A stretch of 60,812 nt of DNA from Desulfurococcaceae archaeon (lineage in GTDB: Archaea > Thermoproteota > Thermoprotei_A > Sulfolobales > NBVN01). A program made the position numbers and the translations under genes. Numbering within the stretch: position 1 is the stretch's first letter; every line of letters begins with the position of its first letter. Under the pieces are notes generated by a model. That model made no database searches, was not told the DNA's origin, and was given only the letters and a program-made list of their open reading frames with translations. The DNA lies in contig JAJHQJ010000004.1 in NCBI GenBank assembly GCA_020833415.1, positions 1 to 60,812 on the forward strand. Direction: 5' to 3'. Of this stretch, positions 9,439 to 19,010 are shown piece after piece.

Positions 9439-10034
9439 AAGAGCACCTCCCTAAGTAAGCCTCTCTTAAGCCTGGAAACCAACCGGAAGAGCCTACTATC
9501 GAAGCTATTGTCTATTACAACACCGCTCTCAGGTTCTTCCACCACCACACCGCCGAATATTTTAGCACTCCTAAGCTCTAGTTCAATTCCTCTTTCTCTA
9601 CTTGCGTTAATTACTAAGTTTTTAGCTAACTCCATATCTTGCTCAGCTACGTAGATTATTAGCTTCCTTACAGTACCTAAGCTTACTAAAGCGTTATCTA
9701 AGGATTCCTCAAGTAGCTTTCTAAGGGACTCTAACTTAAGGTTAGGAGGTAACGACCTTAGGATGTCGGTAGCCTTAGATATTATAGAGTTAAGTAACTC
9801 TGACTTAGCTTTACTAATTATTAGTCTAGCACTTAGCTTAGCCTCAGCTATCCTAGCTTCATAGCCTAACTCTGCTAAAGCCTTCCTCCTCTCCTCCTCT
9901 ACAATTGCTCTCTTCCTCTCTTCGGCTTCCTTTATCATCTTTCTACTCTCCTCCTCAGCTTTACGAATTATAGCCTCAGCCTCTTCAAGGGCCTTCCTGA
10001 TCACGGCCTCTCTTATAGCCCTAGCTTCGCTCAT
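9435..10034 (-). CDS. atpE: A-type ATP synthase subunit E
   Basis: Peripheral-stalk subunit. The first ~90 residues form a charged, heptad-like helix rich in Glu, Ala, Arg and Lys (ALEEAEAIIRKAEEESRK), which pairs with subunit H to make the stator. The globular C-terminal domain ends with GGVVVEEPESGVVIDNSFDSRL, the usual E-subunit signature. Length 199 is normal. It overlaps atpC by 4 bases. Confidence 0.93.
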   Translation of the reverse strand: MSEARAIREAVIRKALEEAEAIIRKAEEESRKMIKEAEERKRAIVEEERRKALAELGYEARIAEAKLSARLIISKAKSELLNSIISKATDILRSLPPNLKLESLRKLLEESLDNALVSLGTVRKLIIYVAEQDMELAKNLVINASRERGIELELRSAKIFGGVVVEEPESGVVIDNSFDSRLFRLVSRLKRGLLREVLL

Positions 10035-10038
10035 CGCA

Positions 10039-10536
10039 CTATACCACCAGGGATACGGCCATAAGACCGAAGACCAGCCCTAACATCCCGAAAAGCTCTT
10101 CGTAGGCCGCTAGAATTATACCCATAGAGAATATAGCCCCCCGAGTTTTAATTAACAGAGAGATTGCGTCCGCACAGATCAGTCCCTGCATCCAAGCTGA
10201 GAACAGTTCAGCAAAGCCAACGAAGAGGGATATCCCGAGGAAGGCTGCTGCAGTTGTTAAGGGTAGAGCTCCGGCGTACTTAGCGAATGCCGAGGGTAGG
10301 TAGAGAGTATACATAAAGTACATGAAGGCAAAGCCGTATACTAAGGTCTGAGTAGCTGGAAGGAATGTAAAGAGTAGTACTAAGGTCCTCATAGCGGGTT
10401 CCTCAGCTATTACTGAGAGCCCTACTGACGCGGCTGGTCTAATACCTAAAGCCGTACCTGCTACTGCTAAGGCCTCAGCTATGGCAGGACCTAGGTATGC
10501 GAGTATATGTGATAGTTGTAAAGCCTCCACCTCCAT
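10039..10536 (-). CDS. atpK: A-type ATP synthase subunit K (rotor c-ring proteolipid)
   Basis: Membrane rotor subunit, 165 residues with four hydrophobic helices, so a duplicated two-hairpin type. The first hairpin ends FLPATQTLVYGF and has no carboxylate at the ion site. The second contains FSAWMQG (Gln117) and AAYEELFGMLG (Glu146/147). Aligned by eye to Enterococcus hirae NtpK, L59, T62, Q63, Q117 and E147 match the sodium ligands L61, T64, Q65, Q110 and E139. This suggests one ion per four helices and possibly sodium specificity. A start at ATG 10536 fits the predicted N-terminus. Confidence 0.93.
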   Translation of the reverse strand: MEVEALQLSHILAYLGPAIAEALAVAGTALGIRPAASVGLSVIAEEPAMRTLVLLFTFLPATQTLVYGFAFMYFMYTLYLPSAFAKYAGALPLTTAAAFLGISLFVGFAELFSAWMQGLICADAISLLIKTRGAIFSMGIILAAYEELFGMLGLVFGLMAVSLVV

Positions 10537-10646
10537 GGCTAACCCTCGCTACGGTATGGAGAAGCTATATAAGCAAAGAGCACATAGCCTCCAGGCACTT
10601 ATACCTGTTAAAAAATATAGAGCATCAGCTGGGGGCCTCCTCTTTG

Positions 10647-12599
10647 TTAGACCACGACCTTACCCAAGGGTATTCTAATGGGTTTTAACCTACGTCCACG
10701 CCCCTCATAGAACTTAGAGGCTATTTCGAATAGACATAGCCTCAGGGAGTGTACGAAGGGGCTAATAGCTGAAAGAGCTAGAGCTATGGTATGCAGAACT
10801 AAAGCTGTTATAATCCCTAGAATAGCTCCAATTACTAGGTTAGTATTTCCAAAGAAATTAAGGGTCTGTGCGATTAGAACATTGAATAGCTCGGCTAAGA
10901 GGGCCGTACCTCCAGCTATTCCAGCTATCCTAATGTATGAGAGGGTATCACCAGCTATCCCAATTACATCGAAGACCCATAGGAAGCCCCCGACACCGCC
11001 TATGGTTTTAACTCTTGAAAGTATAACCATAGTTATCCCTACTATAGTTAAAGCTTGCATCATCCTATAGACCCCCTCAGGTACATTGAGAAAGGCTAAG
11101 CCAAAGAACCTGGATATTACGAATGGCCCTCCGACCATCACCAACAGTATTCCTGCTTCGAATACCGCGTCGAAGGCGTTGCGTAACTTAACGTTCTTAG
11201 CTAGTGCTATGGAGTGGGAAATAAACGTAAAGGAGTAGCCTATAGCTAAGCATAGACCTACCATACTGACCACGTTTATAGTGTCTATTAAAGGTCTTTC
11301 AACGGGTAGATACTTACCTAGCAGTGAACCTAGGAAGCTCTTAGCTACTATACCAACTACAGCACTTAATATCCCACCTGCATAGAGTATTTTCTGAAGT
11401 CTTCTAAATCCAGGTGAGTCCGGGTCGCTAACGAACTTGGGAAGTATATACCTGGTTGCCAGTAGTACGCCTATGCCGTAGCCTACGTCAGCCATCATTA
11501 GTGAGTAGAAGAACAGGAAGGCGTAGGTCAGTAGCGGTGTTGGATCCCACTCATAGTGGGTTGGAACTCCGTATAGCTCAGTTAGAAGCTCGAAGGGTTT
11601 AAAGGGCTTTATATTATCGAACTCTACTGGAGGGTTCTCGCTCTCTGATATAACTACGTAGGTTGGATACCTACTAAGGGCGTTAAGAACATGCTTTAGC
11701 TTAGACCTCAGAACCCAACCCGATAGAGTCACGGTATACCTAGACCTAACAGCACCCTTAAGTATCTTAAGTCTCTCGTACTCGCTCTCAACCATGGCCT
11801 TAAGTAGGGCTAGGTCCTTTACCCTAGACTCCAGAAGGTCCCTCCTCCTTGATCTAAGTCTCTCTACACTCCTAGACAGCTCCTCTAACTTAAGTTCCAG
11901 ATCCCTTGTGTAACTCCTAAGGTCGGTTCCGGGGTCTGCCTCCAGCTCTAGGACGGTTGAGCCCTCAGGCAGGTTATTTAAGACCTCTGGAAGTCTCTCC
12001 GGGCTGAAGACGCAGGTCAGCACAACATCTTTATCACGCCTTAACTCAGTTACTACTTCAAGAGCTAAGTTCTTTACGTAATCTACGGAGCTTTCCGGGA
12101 CTAGTAGGGTTCTTATAGCTACGTACTTACCGGTGTAGTGGATTAGGGATACCGTTCCATTGGGATACCTTCTAAGGAGGTTCTCAGATAACTCCTTAAG
12201 GATCAAGCTACTGGTAAGACTCTTCTCGTAGCTGGTAATTAGGTTATTGAGGGAGCTTACCTCCTCGTACACCTTCCTAAGATCTGCAAGCAGGTTCTCT
12301 ACGGTCCTCCTAATAGATTCCGGGATCATCTCTACCTTAACTACAGTTCTCCTCTCTAAGTTAGACTCGAGGTACTCGTAAACCCTTTTAGCCTCCTCGA
12401 GTAGTGCTATGTAGTTCTCCAACTCCCTAACTAACGGGCTACCGGACTCAAGAACCTGCGGCTCCATCACCCCCTCTCTAACTAGAAGCTCTGTGATCTC
12501 CTCGGAGAGATCCCTTGGTATTACTATGAAGACGTTTACAGCTACATCAGGTTTACTTAGAAGAACCTTACCCAGACTACTCAATGCTAACCCCAGCAA
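10647..12599 (-). CDS. atpI: A-type ATP synthase subunit I (membrane stator a)
   Basis: Stator subunit that forms the two ion half-channels beside the K ring. The N-terminal ~330 residues are soluble and partly coiled-coil (ELSRSVERLRSRRRDLLESR); the rest holds about seven to eight membrane helices, with family segments such as FFYSLMMADVGYGIGVL, IAGDTLSYIRIAGIAGG and HTIALALSAISPFVHSLRLCLFEIASKFYEG. At 650 residues it has the normal length. It overlaps the end of atpH by 23 bases, and a 110-base gap separates it from atpK. Confidence 0.96.
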   Translation of the reverse strand: MLGLALSSLGKVLLSKPDVAVNVFIVIPRDLSEEITELLVREGVMEPQVLESGSPLVRELENYIALLEEAKRVYEYLESNLERRTVVKVEMIPESIRRTVENLLADLRKVYEEVSSLNNLITSYEKSLTSSLILKELSENLLRRYPNGTVSLIHYTGKYVAIRTLLVPESSVDYVKNLALEVVTELRRDKDVVLTCVFSPERLPEVLNNLPEGSTVLELEADPGTDLRSYTRDLELKLEELSRSVERLRSRRRDLLESRVKDLALLKAMVESEYERLKILKGAVRSRYTVTLSGWVLRSKLKHVLNALSRYPTYVVISESENPPVEFDNIKPFKPFELLTELYGVPTHYEWDPTPLLTYAFLFFYSLMMADVGYGIGVLLATRYILPKFVSDPDSPGFRRLQKILYAGGILSAVVGIVAKSFLGSLLGKYLPVERPLIDTINVVSMVGLCLAIGYSFTFISHSIALAKNVKLRNAFDAVFEAGILLVMVGGPFVISRFFGLAFLNVPEGVYRMMQALTIVGITMVILSRVKTIGGVGGFLWVFDVIGIAGDTLSYIRIAGIAGGTALLAELFNVLIAQTLNFFGNTNLVIGAILGIITALVLHTIALALSAISPFVHSLRLCLFEIASKFYEGRGRRLKPIRIPLGKVVV

Positions 12600-12882
12600 C
12601 TAGTGAGGCTATCCTTTTTGCTACCCTAACTAAAGCTTCCTCCGGGACAGCTCTAATCTTTCTGGCCTCCTCCTCAGCTGAAGTCACTATCCTCTTAACT
12701 TCCTCCTCTACTTTAGCCCTAAAGAGCTTTACCTCCTCCTCTATACTCCTTTTATAGCTTTCGTCCGACAGTATAGCCTCAGCTAATGCCTTAGCTCTGG
12801 TAAGGACCTCCTGGGCCTTCCTACGAGCCTCCTCAAGTATTTGCTCTGCCTCAGCTTCAATAGCAGCTACTATATCACTCAC
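12577..12882 (-). CDS. atpH: A-type ATP synthase subunit H
   Basis: Peripheral-stalk partner of subunit E. The 101-residue protein is one long charged helix (AAIEAEAEQILEEARRKAQE onward), with a right-handed coiled-coil type repeat, and ends in a short Val/Ala-rich tail. It is the first gene of the ATP synthase operon and its promoter lies about 40-55 bases upstream. Confidence 0.85.
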   Translation of the reverse strand: MSDIVAAIEAEAEQILEEARRKAQEVLTRAKALAEAILSDESYKRSIEEEVKLFRAKVEEEVKRIVTSAEEEARKIRAVPEEALVRVAKRIASLVAGVSIE

Positions 12883-12921
12883 CGACCTCCCCCTGTGTAC
12901 ACCGTAGAAAGAGGCTGAAGG

Positions 12922-12935
12922 TATACTTATAAGCT
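12922..12935 (-). promoter_or_regulatory. Promoter of the ATP synthase operon
   Basis: On the minus strand the sequence reads AGCTTATAAGTATA, a good TATA box centred about 25 bases before a start site near 12903, 20 bases upstream of the atpH ATG. It is the only evident promoter before the nine tightly packed genes. Downstream, at 12970-12992, AATTAGTTTACTGTAATTAGTT carries a direct repeat and a TTACTGTAA core. Confidence 0.6.
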
Positions 12936-13021
12936 TGCTAGGTGGTTTGACTCAAAAGTAGTAGCCTTATAATTAGTTTACTGTAATTAGTTGTCCCCGG
13001 TTTCGCTAACGATGGAGCAAT

Positions 13022-13468
13022 TCAAGGCGGAGATTCGGGGGAGGACCCTCCCAATCCGGCGTAGGATAGGGCGATCTGGAAGACTGTTGAAAATCTTCTT
13101 CTAAGCTCATATACCTGAGGTTTGTAGAGGAAGACCGTCCTCTCCCTAGAGCTTAGTTCAAGGATAGAGCTAACTACCTCAGCAGCGTGTGGATCGCTAA
13201 CTATACCGACAAGCTCCTCCTCTCCAGATACTACCTCGATTATTATGGGTAGGAGAAGCTTGTCCCATTTCTCTCTAGGTACGTACCTGGATAGCTCAAC
13301 TAACTCGCTGCGCCTAAAGAAGTGTAGGGAACCGTCCCGGCAAACTACATGCGGAAACTCCTCCTCAAGTAACTCTCTTAGGGTTTTCCTAGTGACTGGA
13401 AGGTGTTTATTTGCTATACGCAGTTCCTCCCTAAGTAGAACCTCAATTATATCTGGACGTGAGTTCAC
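13022..13468 (-). CDS. UPF0216 (DUF61) family protein
   Basis: A 148-residue soluble protein with a GTG start. The string ELRIANKHLPVTRKTLRELL, then EEEFPHVVCRDGSLHFFRR and WDKLLLPIIIEV, are the conserved blocks of archaeal UPF0216. The biochemical role is unknown. It lies alone between the ATP synthase promoter and the ribonucleotide reductase gene on the same strand. Confidence 0.88.
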   Translation of the reverse strand: MNSRPDIIEVLLREELRIANKHLPVTRKTLRELLEEEFPHVVCRDGSLHFFRRSELVELSRYVPREKWDKLLLPIIIEVVSGEEELVGIVSDPHAAEVVSSILELSSRERTVFLYKPQVYELRRRFSTVFQIALSYAGLGGSSPESPP

Positions 13469-13564
13469 CCCCTTCTACCACGTATACTAGTACCCTAGCA
13501 GTATACTTTAACCTAACGAATTTTCAATCATAAGCAAGGATGTGGGAAAGCTCTTCAGAGGTAT

Positions 13565-16072
13565 TCAATACTCGCAGGTGGGGCAACCTCCCACCTCTCC
13601 CTCCTTTAGTACGTAGGCTACTCTAACTCTCTCAGTCTTGGCTTCGGGTTTCTCCTCCTTTCTCTGGATCTCCTTCCTCTCCTCAGCGGCCTTTTCAGAC
13701 ATCTTTATCCCGAAGTAGATCACCTGCCTAGACTTCGACTTATCCCTGTAGACCGTAATACCCTTACACCCAAGCTTCCAGGCCAGCGTGTAAACCTTGA
13801 TTACGTCCATAGGAGTCGCCTCGTACACCATGTTAACGGTCTTACTCACCCCTGCATCGACCCAGGCCTGCCAGGCTGCCTGGTGGTACACGTGGTACTC
13901 GGGAGGTATGTCGTGAGCCGTTCTAAAGAGTTCCCTAATTCTCCTCGGGATGTAGGGGTTGTGGGCTACGGACCCTGTCTCAGCTACTAGCTTCACCACC
14001 TCACTAGTATCGAGGTCGTAGGCCCTTAGAGCCTCGAGGAAGAGTCTGTCAACCTCTATGAATGTACCTACAGTCACTACTCTAGTGAATGCCAGGGCGA
14101 ATATGGGCTCTATAGAGCTCGACGTACCGGCAATTATTGAGAGGGTCCCCGTGGGAGCTATCGAGAGTAGGGTAGCATTCCTAAGACCGTACCTCAGCAT
14201 CAGGCTCTCTACCAGGCCCCAGTCTACCTTAGGTCTACTCCTAACTATCTCCCTAACCCTATCTGAGACCTCGCTTAAGCTTAGACCAGCTATCGAGAAT
14301 ATCTCCTCTAGCTTAGGCGCGGTGTGCCAGACAGGTCTGTAAAGGCTTGGATCCCACGCTGGGAACGGTCCTCTCTCCTTAGCTAACTCTACACTAGCTA
14401 GGTAGGCGTTGTAGGCTATGAATTCGGCGAGATGGTAGGCCAGGTAGACAGCGTCTGGGGAGTCGTACCTTATACCTAGCTTAATTAGTGCGTGAGCCCA
14501 CCCCATAACCCCGAGACCTACCTTCCTCGTCCTTCCAACAGCTTCGTAGAACTGCTTAAGGGGGTACTTAGCTACGGATATAACGTTATCGAGGAACCTG
14601 ACAGCCGTCTTAACATCCTCGGCTAGGGTTTCCCAGTCTATACCCACCCTCCCATCTGGCTTGGTTACGACGTACTTCTCTAGGTTTATACTACCGAGGT
14701 TGCAGGACTCCCACTCTAGGAGGGGTTCCTCACCACACGGGTTTGTAGCGTTTATCTTACCCAGGTACCACGTCGGGTGCCTCCTATTTATTGTATCTAT
14801 GAAGAGAAGCCCCGGATCTCCCGAGTCCCAGGCAGACTTAACCATGGTGTCAAAGAGCTCACCAGCATCTACCCACCTAACAACAGCCCCCTCAGACTCA
14901 GCTATCTGGAGGGCCTCGTCAACAGTTACTATTAGAGACCTCTCTAGGGGTACGGACCACCCCCACTCCTCAAGCTCCTTAAGGATTACCTCCTGAACCC
15001 ACTCCTCGCTTACGTAGTGCCTAGCTCTGACTATCGCGTAGTACCTGGAGTCGTTAGTTCTAGTCAGACTGGTCTTTCTTGGATTTACGAGAGGTACCTT
15101 ACCTCCCTTCAGAACGGACTCCATGAAGTAGTCGTAGACTCCAACACTTATGTTGAAGTTCTGAAGGTTTACGTCCTTAAGCTTACCCGACTTACTCTGA
15201 ATAAACTTCTCAATATCAGGATGCCAGATGTGTAGAACCCCCATGTTAGCCCCCCTCCTCCTACCGCCCTGCTTTATCACATCGGTATTGATGTCAAATA
15301 CCTTCATGAACGATAGGGGGCCGCTAGCAACTCCAGCTGTGGATGCAACTACGTCCCCCTCAGGTCTTAGCTCGCTAAAGTCAAACCCGCAGCCACCTCC
15401 CTGCTGAAATACTAGGGCCTGAGCTCTCAGAGCGTCGTATATTCCGTCACCAGCCTCCGTAACAATAGAGTCCCGGACGGGTATTACGAAGCATGCTGAT
15501 AGTATACCTAGCTTAGTACCGGCGTTCATAAGTGTAGGTGAGTTAGGGAGGAACTTTAGTGAAGAGAGGAGTTCGTAGAACCTCCTAGCCCAGAACTCCG
15601 CTTCACCGAGTTTTTCTGCACTTGCTATATACCTAGAAGCACGCCAAAACATCTGCGACGGTGTCTCAGAGATCCTCAGGGTTTCTGGACTCCTCAGTAA
15701 GTACCTAGCTGTTAAGGTCTTTAGTGATGGGTACGTTAGGGAGAGCTCCTCATCCTTAAACTCCCTCCACGCCCCCTTACCAAATACGTGGTTGTATATT
15801 CTAGCTAGTAGGTACCTTCTTGCAGCTAGCTCAAACTTCTCGTCAACTACAACTCTCTCTATAAGGGCTTTCTCAACTCTATCGGCTATCTCAGACGAGC
15901 TTATTGTCTGCCTCCTCTCCGAGATCTCGGATAGTACTGCGTTTACTACTTCATCAAGGTACTGCACTAGACCGACGCTCTCCAGGGCTCTCTTAATGGA
16001 GTTCCTAAGTTTCTCAATGCTGAACGGCTCAACCCTACCGTCATGCTTTATAACTGAGATAGCTGGATTCAC
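13565..16072 (-). CDS. nrdJ: Adenosylcobalamin-dependent (class II) ribonucleotide reductase
   Basis: Reduces ribonucleotides to deoxyribonucleotides using vitamin B12. An ATP-cone domain (about residues 1-95, starting [12 protein letters not shown]) precedes the barrel. Key features are the substrate Cys region [21 protein letters not shown], the active-site [20 protein letters not shown] (Asn, Cys, Glu) and [18 protein letters not shown]. The C-terminus ends in a CPTC redox pair (GGCPTCEY) that reactivates the enzyme. No intein or group I intron is visible in the 835-residue frame. It lies downstream of the cdv genes but is separated from cdvC by about 50 bases. Confidence 0.96.
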   Translation of the reverse strand: MNPAISVIKHDGRVEPFSIEKLRNSIKRALESVGLVQYLDEVVNAVLSEISERRQTISSSEIADRVEKALIERVVVDEKFELAARRYLLARIYNHVFGKGAWREFKDEELSLTYPSLKTLTARYLLRSPETLRISETPSQMFWRASRYIASAEKLGEAEFWARRFYELLSSLKFLPNSPTLMNAGTKLGILSACFVIPVRDSIVTEAGDGIYDALRAQALVFQQGGGCGFDFSELRPEGDVVASTAGVASGPLSFMKVFDINTDVIKQGGRRRGANMGVLHIWHPDIEKFIQSKSGKLKDVNLQNFNISVGVYDYFMESVLKGGKVPLVNPRKTSLTRTNDSRYYAIVRARHYVSEEWVQEVILKELEEWGWSVPLERSLIVTVDEALQIAESEGAVVRWVDAGELFDTMVKSAWDSGDPGLLFIDTINRRHPTWYLGKINATNPCGEEPLLEWESCNLGSINLEKYVVTKPDGRVGIDWETLAEDVKTAVRFLDNVISVAKYPLKQFYEAVGRTRKVGLGVMGWAHALIKLGIRYDSPDAVYLAYHLAEFIAYNAYLASVELAKERGPFPAWDPSLYRPVWHTAPKLEEIFSIAGLSLSEVSDRVREIVRSRPKVDWGLVESLMLRYGLRNATLLSIAPTGTLSIIAGTSSSIEPIFALAFTRVVTVGTFIEVDRLFLEALRAYDLDTSEVVKLVAETGSVAHNPYIPRRIRELFRTAHDIPPEYHVYHQAAWQAWVDAGVSKTVNMVYEATPMDVIKVYTLAWKLGCKGITVYRDKSKSRQVIYFGIKMSEKAAEERKEIQRKEEKPEAKTERVRVAYVLKEGEVGGCPTCEY

Positions 16073-16121
16073 AGTACCACGCTACGGTATTTGTAGTTAC
16101 ATAACCTATAAAAACAGATGC

Positions 16122-17267
16122 CTAGAGGGCCTTATACTTCTCGTACCACATTTCGTAAGCCTTAAGTAGGTCCCTATTTATGCTGGGCTTCCTGTACTTA
16201 AGAACCTCCTCGAAGTCCTCCATAGTGATGGGTCTGGGTTCCCCCTGCCCACCGCTCTTCTCGAACAGCTCTCTAACGGTTCTTAGGTGGGCTGCCATAA
16301 CTATCTCAACTACGTCACTCGAGGAGTAGCCCTCAAGAATATCAGCAAGTTTCTCAAGGCTTACTCCCGGGTCTAGCTTAAGGCTCTTCGTGTACATCCT
16401 AAGTAGCTCTAGTCTAGTCTCCCTGCTGGGGAGGGGTATGTATATCCTCTTCTGGAACCTCCTTATGAAGGCCTCGTCCAGTCTCCAGGGTTTGTTCGTC
16501 GCTGCGACTATAAATAGGAGTAGCTTAGGGGAGAACTTACTGTCTAACCCGTCCATCTCCTTAAGGAACTGGTTCCTAACCCTAGCCTCCCCACCTACCT
16601 CGCTAGAGTAAGGTGCGAAGAGGGAGTCAACCTCGTCTATGAATATTATGACCGGTGTCCCACTCCTCGCGAGTTCTCTGGCTTTGGAGAATAGCCTGGC
16701 AACTCTCTTCTCAGCCTCACCTAGCCACTTAGACATTATACTAGCCGCATCCACGCTTACGAAGTAACCGTTGACCTCACCAGCTACAGCAGCTGCTATG
16801 TAGGTCTTGCCACATCCCGGGGGTCCGAAGAGTAGTATACCCCTAGGCCACCCTAGTGGAAAAAGGTCAGGTCTCTTGGACGGGTATATTATTGACTCCC
16901 TTATGGAATTCTTAACCTCATCCATATTAGCTACCTTACTGAAGTTTATTGGAGAATCGCTAACTACCTTAAAGAACGAGTCGATATCATCTAGGGAGTC
17001 CTGCCCACCTCCTGATGCTGGAACCTTAACCCTACCTAGCAGTCCCTCTAGCTCGGCTACCCTTCTTCTGTACTCACCTATCCACTGTCTATAGATGTTG
17101 TTTAAGCTATGGTCTGGGTACATCTGGATTATCTTCTCCAGTACCTCTATAGCCCTCCTGTAGTACGTTATAGCGTCAGCGTAGTTACCCTCTCTATCGC
17201 TCATCACAGCCCTTATAGCGTAGTTACGTGCTAACCCCTCTAGGTATGTTAGGGATGTCGAGCTCAC
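16122..17267 (-). CDS. cdvC: CdvC, Vps4-like AAA ATPase of cell division
   Basis: ESCRT disassembly ATPase. Residues 1-75 are a three-helix MIT domain (YLEGLARNYAIRAVMSDREG) that binds the CdvB tail. The AAA domain has Walker A GPPGCGKT (148-155), the pore loop near MSKWLGEAEK, Walker B IIFIDEVDSL and the arginine finger region FIRRFQKRIYIPLP. Length 381 is typical. It follows cdvB by 16 bases in the order cdvA-cdvB-cdvC. Confidence 0.96.
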   Translation of the reverse strand: MSSTSLTYLEGLARNYAIRAVMSDREGNYADAITYYRRAIEVLEKIIQMYPDHSLNNIYRQWIGEYRRRVAELEGLLGRVKVPASGGGQDSLDDIDSFFKVVSDSPINFSKVANMDEVKNSIRESIIYPSKRPDLFPLGWPRGILLFGPPGCGKTYIAAAVAGEVNGYFVSVDAASIMSKWLGEAEKRVARLFSKARELARSGTPVIIFIDEVDSLFAPYSSEVGGEARVRNQFLKEMDGLDSKFSPKLLLFIVAATNKPWRLDEAFIRRFQKRIYIPLPSRETRLELLRMYTKSLKLDPGVSLEKLADILEGYSSSDVVEIVMAAHLRTVRELFEKSGGQGEPRPITMEDFEEVLKYRKPSINRDLLKAYEMWYEKYKAL

Positions 17268-17283
17268 CTAAAGCCACCGTATG

Positions 17284-18156
17284 TTAGGGCTTCTGGTATA
17301 TCAGTGAGATCTTACCCTGCTTCTCCAAGTCTATTAGGGTCTCTATTATATCCTCCCTAGAGACCCCGAGTCTTTCAGCTAGTAGTCCTACTTCGATAAA
17401 GCCCCCGTGACTTCTCACTACCTCCAGTATATGCCTAGCTATCTCCTCCTTAGGTAGTCGCGCCTTCCTCGGCTTAGCCGTAGCTACTACAGCTGCCTGA
17501 GCCTCAGCAGCTTTCTCCGGCGGTCGGACGCCCTCTACTAGGGTGCTGACGGGCTGCCCCCTCCCAACTACCAGCTCTGGGGGTATCTCCGGAAGCTGTG
17601 AGAGCCTCTCCTCAACGGATTTCTCTACCTTACTTAGAAGTTCCTTAGCCTCTGGAGATATTACTAAAGCATCCTCGACCTTCACCTCGTAGACGTCCGT
17701 ACTACCGGCCACCAACTCCCTGGTCTTACTAATGGTTAGCTCTAACCCTACAGCTAGATTCGGTGCTATCTCACTTACGTAGCTCTTAGCTATGTGGAGG
17801 AGTGGTGATATACTAGCTAAGGCCTTAGCTATATCAGCAACGTTCTCGAGGGTCTCTAACCTCAGCTTTACCTGCTCAACTATCATCTCAGTTATTAGGG
17901 CCTTCTTAATGTACTTAGACACCTGGGCAGCCTCATTAGCGTAAACCAGGGCTTTCTCGTTCTTCTTCTCTGACTTAGCTACCAGTGCCTCCCTAACGAG
18001 CTCCTTGTACCTATTTACAAGTCTATCACCAACCTCCCTAATGTCTCTAAGTATGGTATCCAGCCTTATTATTAGCTCGGAGAGCTCTATGGACTTCCTC
18101 TTCCTATCTCCAGCGAAGACCCTACCGAGGCGGTTAAACAAGCTAAAAACACTCAC
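17284..18156 (-). CDS. cdvB: CdvB, ESCRT-III homologue
   Basis: Filament-forming ESCRT-III (Snf7-like) protein that constricts the membrane at division. The basic N-terminal helices (residues 1-120, GDRKRKSIELSELIIRLD) are followed by the acidic core, a Pro-rich linker with a MIM2-like motif near LSQLPEIPPELVVG that would bind the CdvC MIT domain, and a C-terminal winged-helix domain (about 228-290, EEIARHILEVVRSHGG) that binds CdvA. The domain set identifies it as full-length CdvB rather than a paralogue lacking the tail. Confidence 0.94.
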   Translation of the reverse strand: MSVFSLFNRLGRVFAGDRKRKSIELSELIIRLDTILRDIREVGDRLVNRYKELVREALVAKSEKKNEKALVYANEAAQVSKYIKKALITEMIVEQVKLRLETLENVADIAKALASISPLLHIAKSYVSEIAPNLAVGLELTISKTRELVAGSTDVYEVKVEDALVISPEAKELLSKVEKSVEERLSQLPEIPPELVVGRGQPVSTLVEGVRPPEKAAEAQAAVVATAKPRKARLPKEEIARHILEVVRSHGGFIEVGLLAERLGVSREDIIETLIDLEKQGKISLIYQKP

Positions 18157-18179
18157 CTACTGAACACCTCGTAAACTAC

Positions 18180-18884
18180 TCAGTGAGGTGCCTCCTCTAT
18201 GACTACTACCGGTATGGGTGCTGTCTGAGGTGGCTGAGGCTGTGTTGTCGGTGTGGTCTTTACCTGCGGCTCAACAGGTTCTGCCTCAAGTTTAGACAGT
18301 AGCTCTAGGTGCTTCTCAACATCTTTTTTCTCGTCTAGGCACCTGCTCTTGGCGTTCCTCAGGAAGTCCATCGATGCCTTGTAGGACTGCTCGCTTACCT
18401 CGTTGCTCATATACAGTACGTAGACATTCGCTATAGCCCTCTCATACCTGATTATCTGATCGTCCAGCTCGTTAATCTTAGCCTTAAGTACCTCCCTAAC
18501 CTTTGCGGAATCCTCCTTAACCTTCTTGAACTCGGAGTCTAGCCTCTTCCGCAAATCTTCGTAGGCGTGGGTCGGTATTATGCCCTTCCTGTTTAGCTCC
18601 TCCAGGGACCTCATTCTCTTCTTAACTCTATCTAATCTGTTCTCAACGTCAATTGCAGCAACCTTCCACTCCGGTAGGACCACCAGAGCGTCGGGGGTTC
18701 TCACAATTCTTTCGGCCCCGACCTTAACTAGCTCGTAGTCGTTAACGGCAATCTCTATAGCCTCGACATTCCCTGAGACGTCGGCAAAGACTGCTACCAC
18801 TTTACCTAAACTCCTTCCGTACTCATCCCTTACCACCTGACCTAGGAATTTTTCAACCTGGTCTAGGGAGACCATCTCCAGCAC
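18180..18884 (-). CDS. cdvA: CdvA, archaeal division scaffold protein
   Basis: Crenarchaeal membrane- and DNA-associated protein that recruits CdvB. The N-terminal PRC-barrel-like domain (residues 1-75, FLGQVVRDEYGRSLGKVV) is followed by a long coiled coil (about 80-200) and a Thr/Pro/Gln-rich linker. The final residues, VVVIEEAPH, are the short E3B-type peptide that docks on the CdvB winged helix. Translation may start at GTG 18884 or ATG 18875. Its TATA box (18911-18920, minus) is about 30 bases upstream. Confidence 0.93.
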   Translation of the reverse strand: MLEMVSLDQVEKFLGQVVRDEYGRSLGKVVAVFADVSGNVEAIEIAVNDYELVKVGAERIVRTPDALVVLPEWKVAAIDVENRLDRVKKRMRSLEELNRKGIIPTHAYEDLRKRLDSEFKKVKEDSAKVREVLKAKINELDDQIIRYERAIANVYVLYMSNEVSEQSYKASMDFLRNAKSRCLDEKKDVEKHLELLSKLEAEPVEPQVKTTPTTQPQPPQTAPIPVVVIEEAPH

Positions 18885-18910
18885 CGCAGAACAATACTCA
18901 AGGTCACGTT

Positions 18911-18920
18911 ACTTAAAAAA
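18911..18920 (-). promoter_or_regulatory. TATA box of the cdvABC operon
   Basis: TTTTTTAAGT on the minus strand, about 30 bases before the GTG start of cdvA; predicts a leader of only a few bases. Confidence 0.5.
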
Positions 18921-18933
18921 CTACAGCTACTTT

Positions 18934-18971
18934 ACAACTGAAAGCCTTGCTCTTCAAGGTAGGGAGGTCAG
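18934..18971 (+). repeat. Hairpin element copy A
   Basis: Reads ACAACTGAAAGCC, then a stem CTTGC-TCTTCAA-GGTAGG, then GAGGTCAG. The same opening (ACAACTGAAAGCCT) and GG(A)GG closing recur at 26084, 45457 and, decayed, 34527. I interpret it as a right-end remnant of an IS200/IS605-like element. It occupies the intergenic gap between the divergent cdvA and aminotransferase genes. Confidence 0.55.
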
Positions 18972-19010
18972 AGTCGAAGAACTAGGTATTAATTTAGCCC
19001 CAGTTACGCT

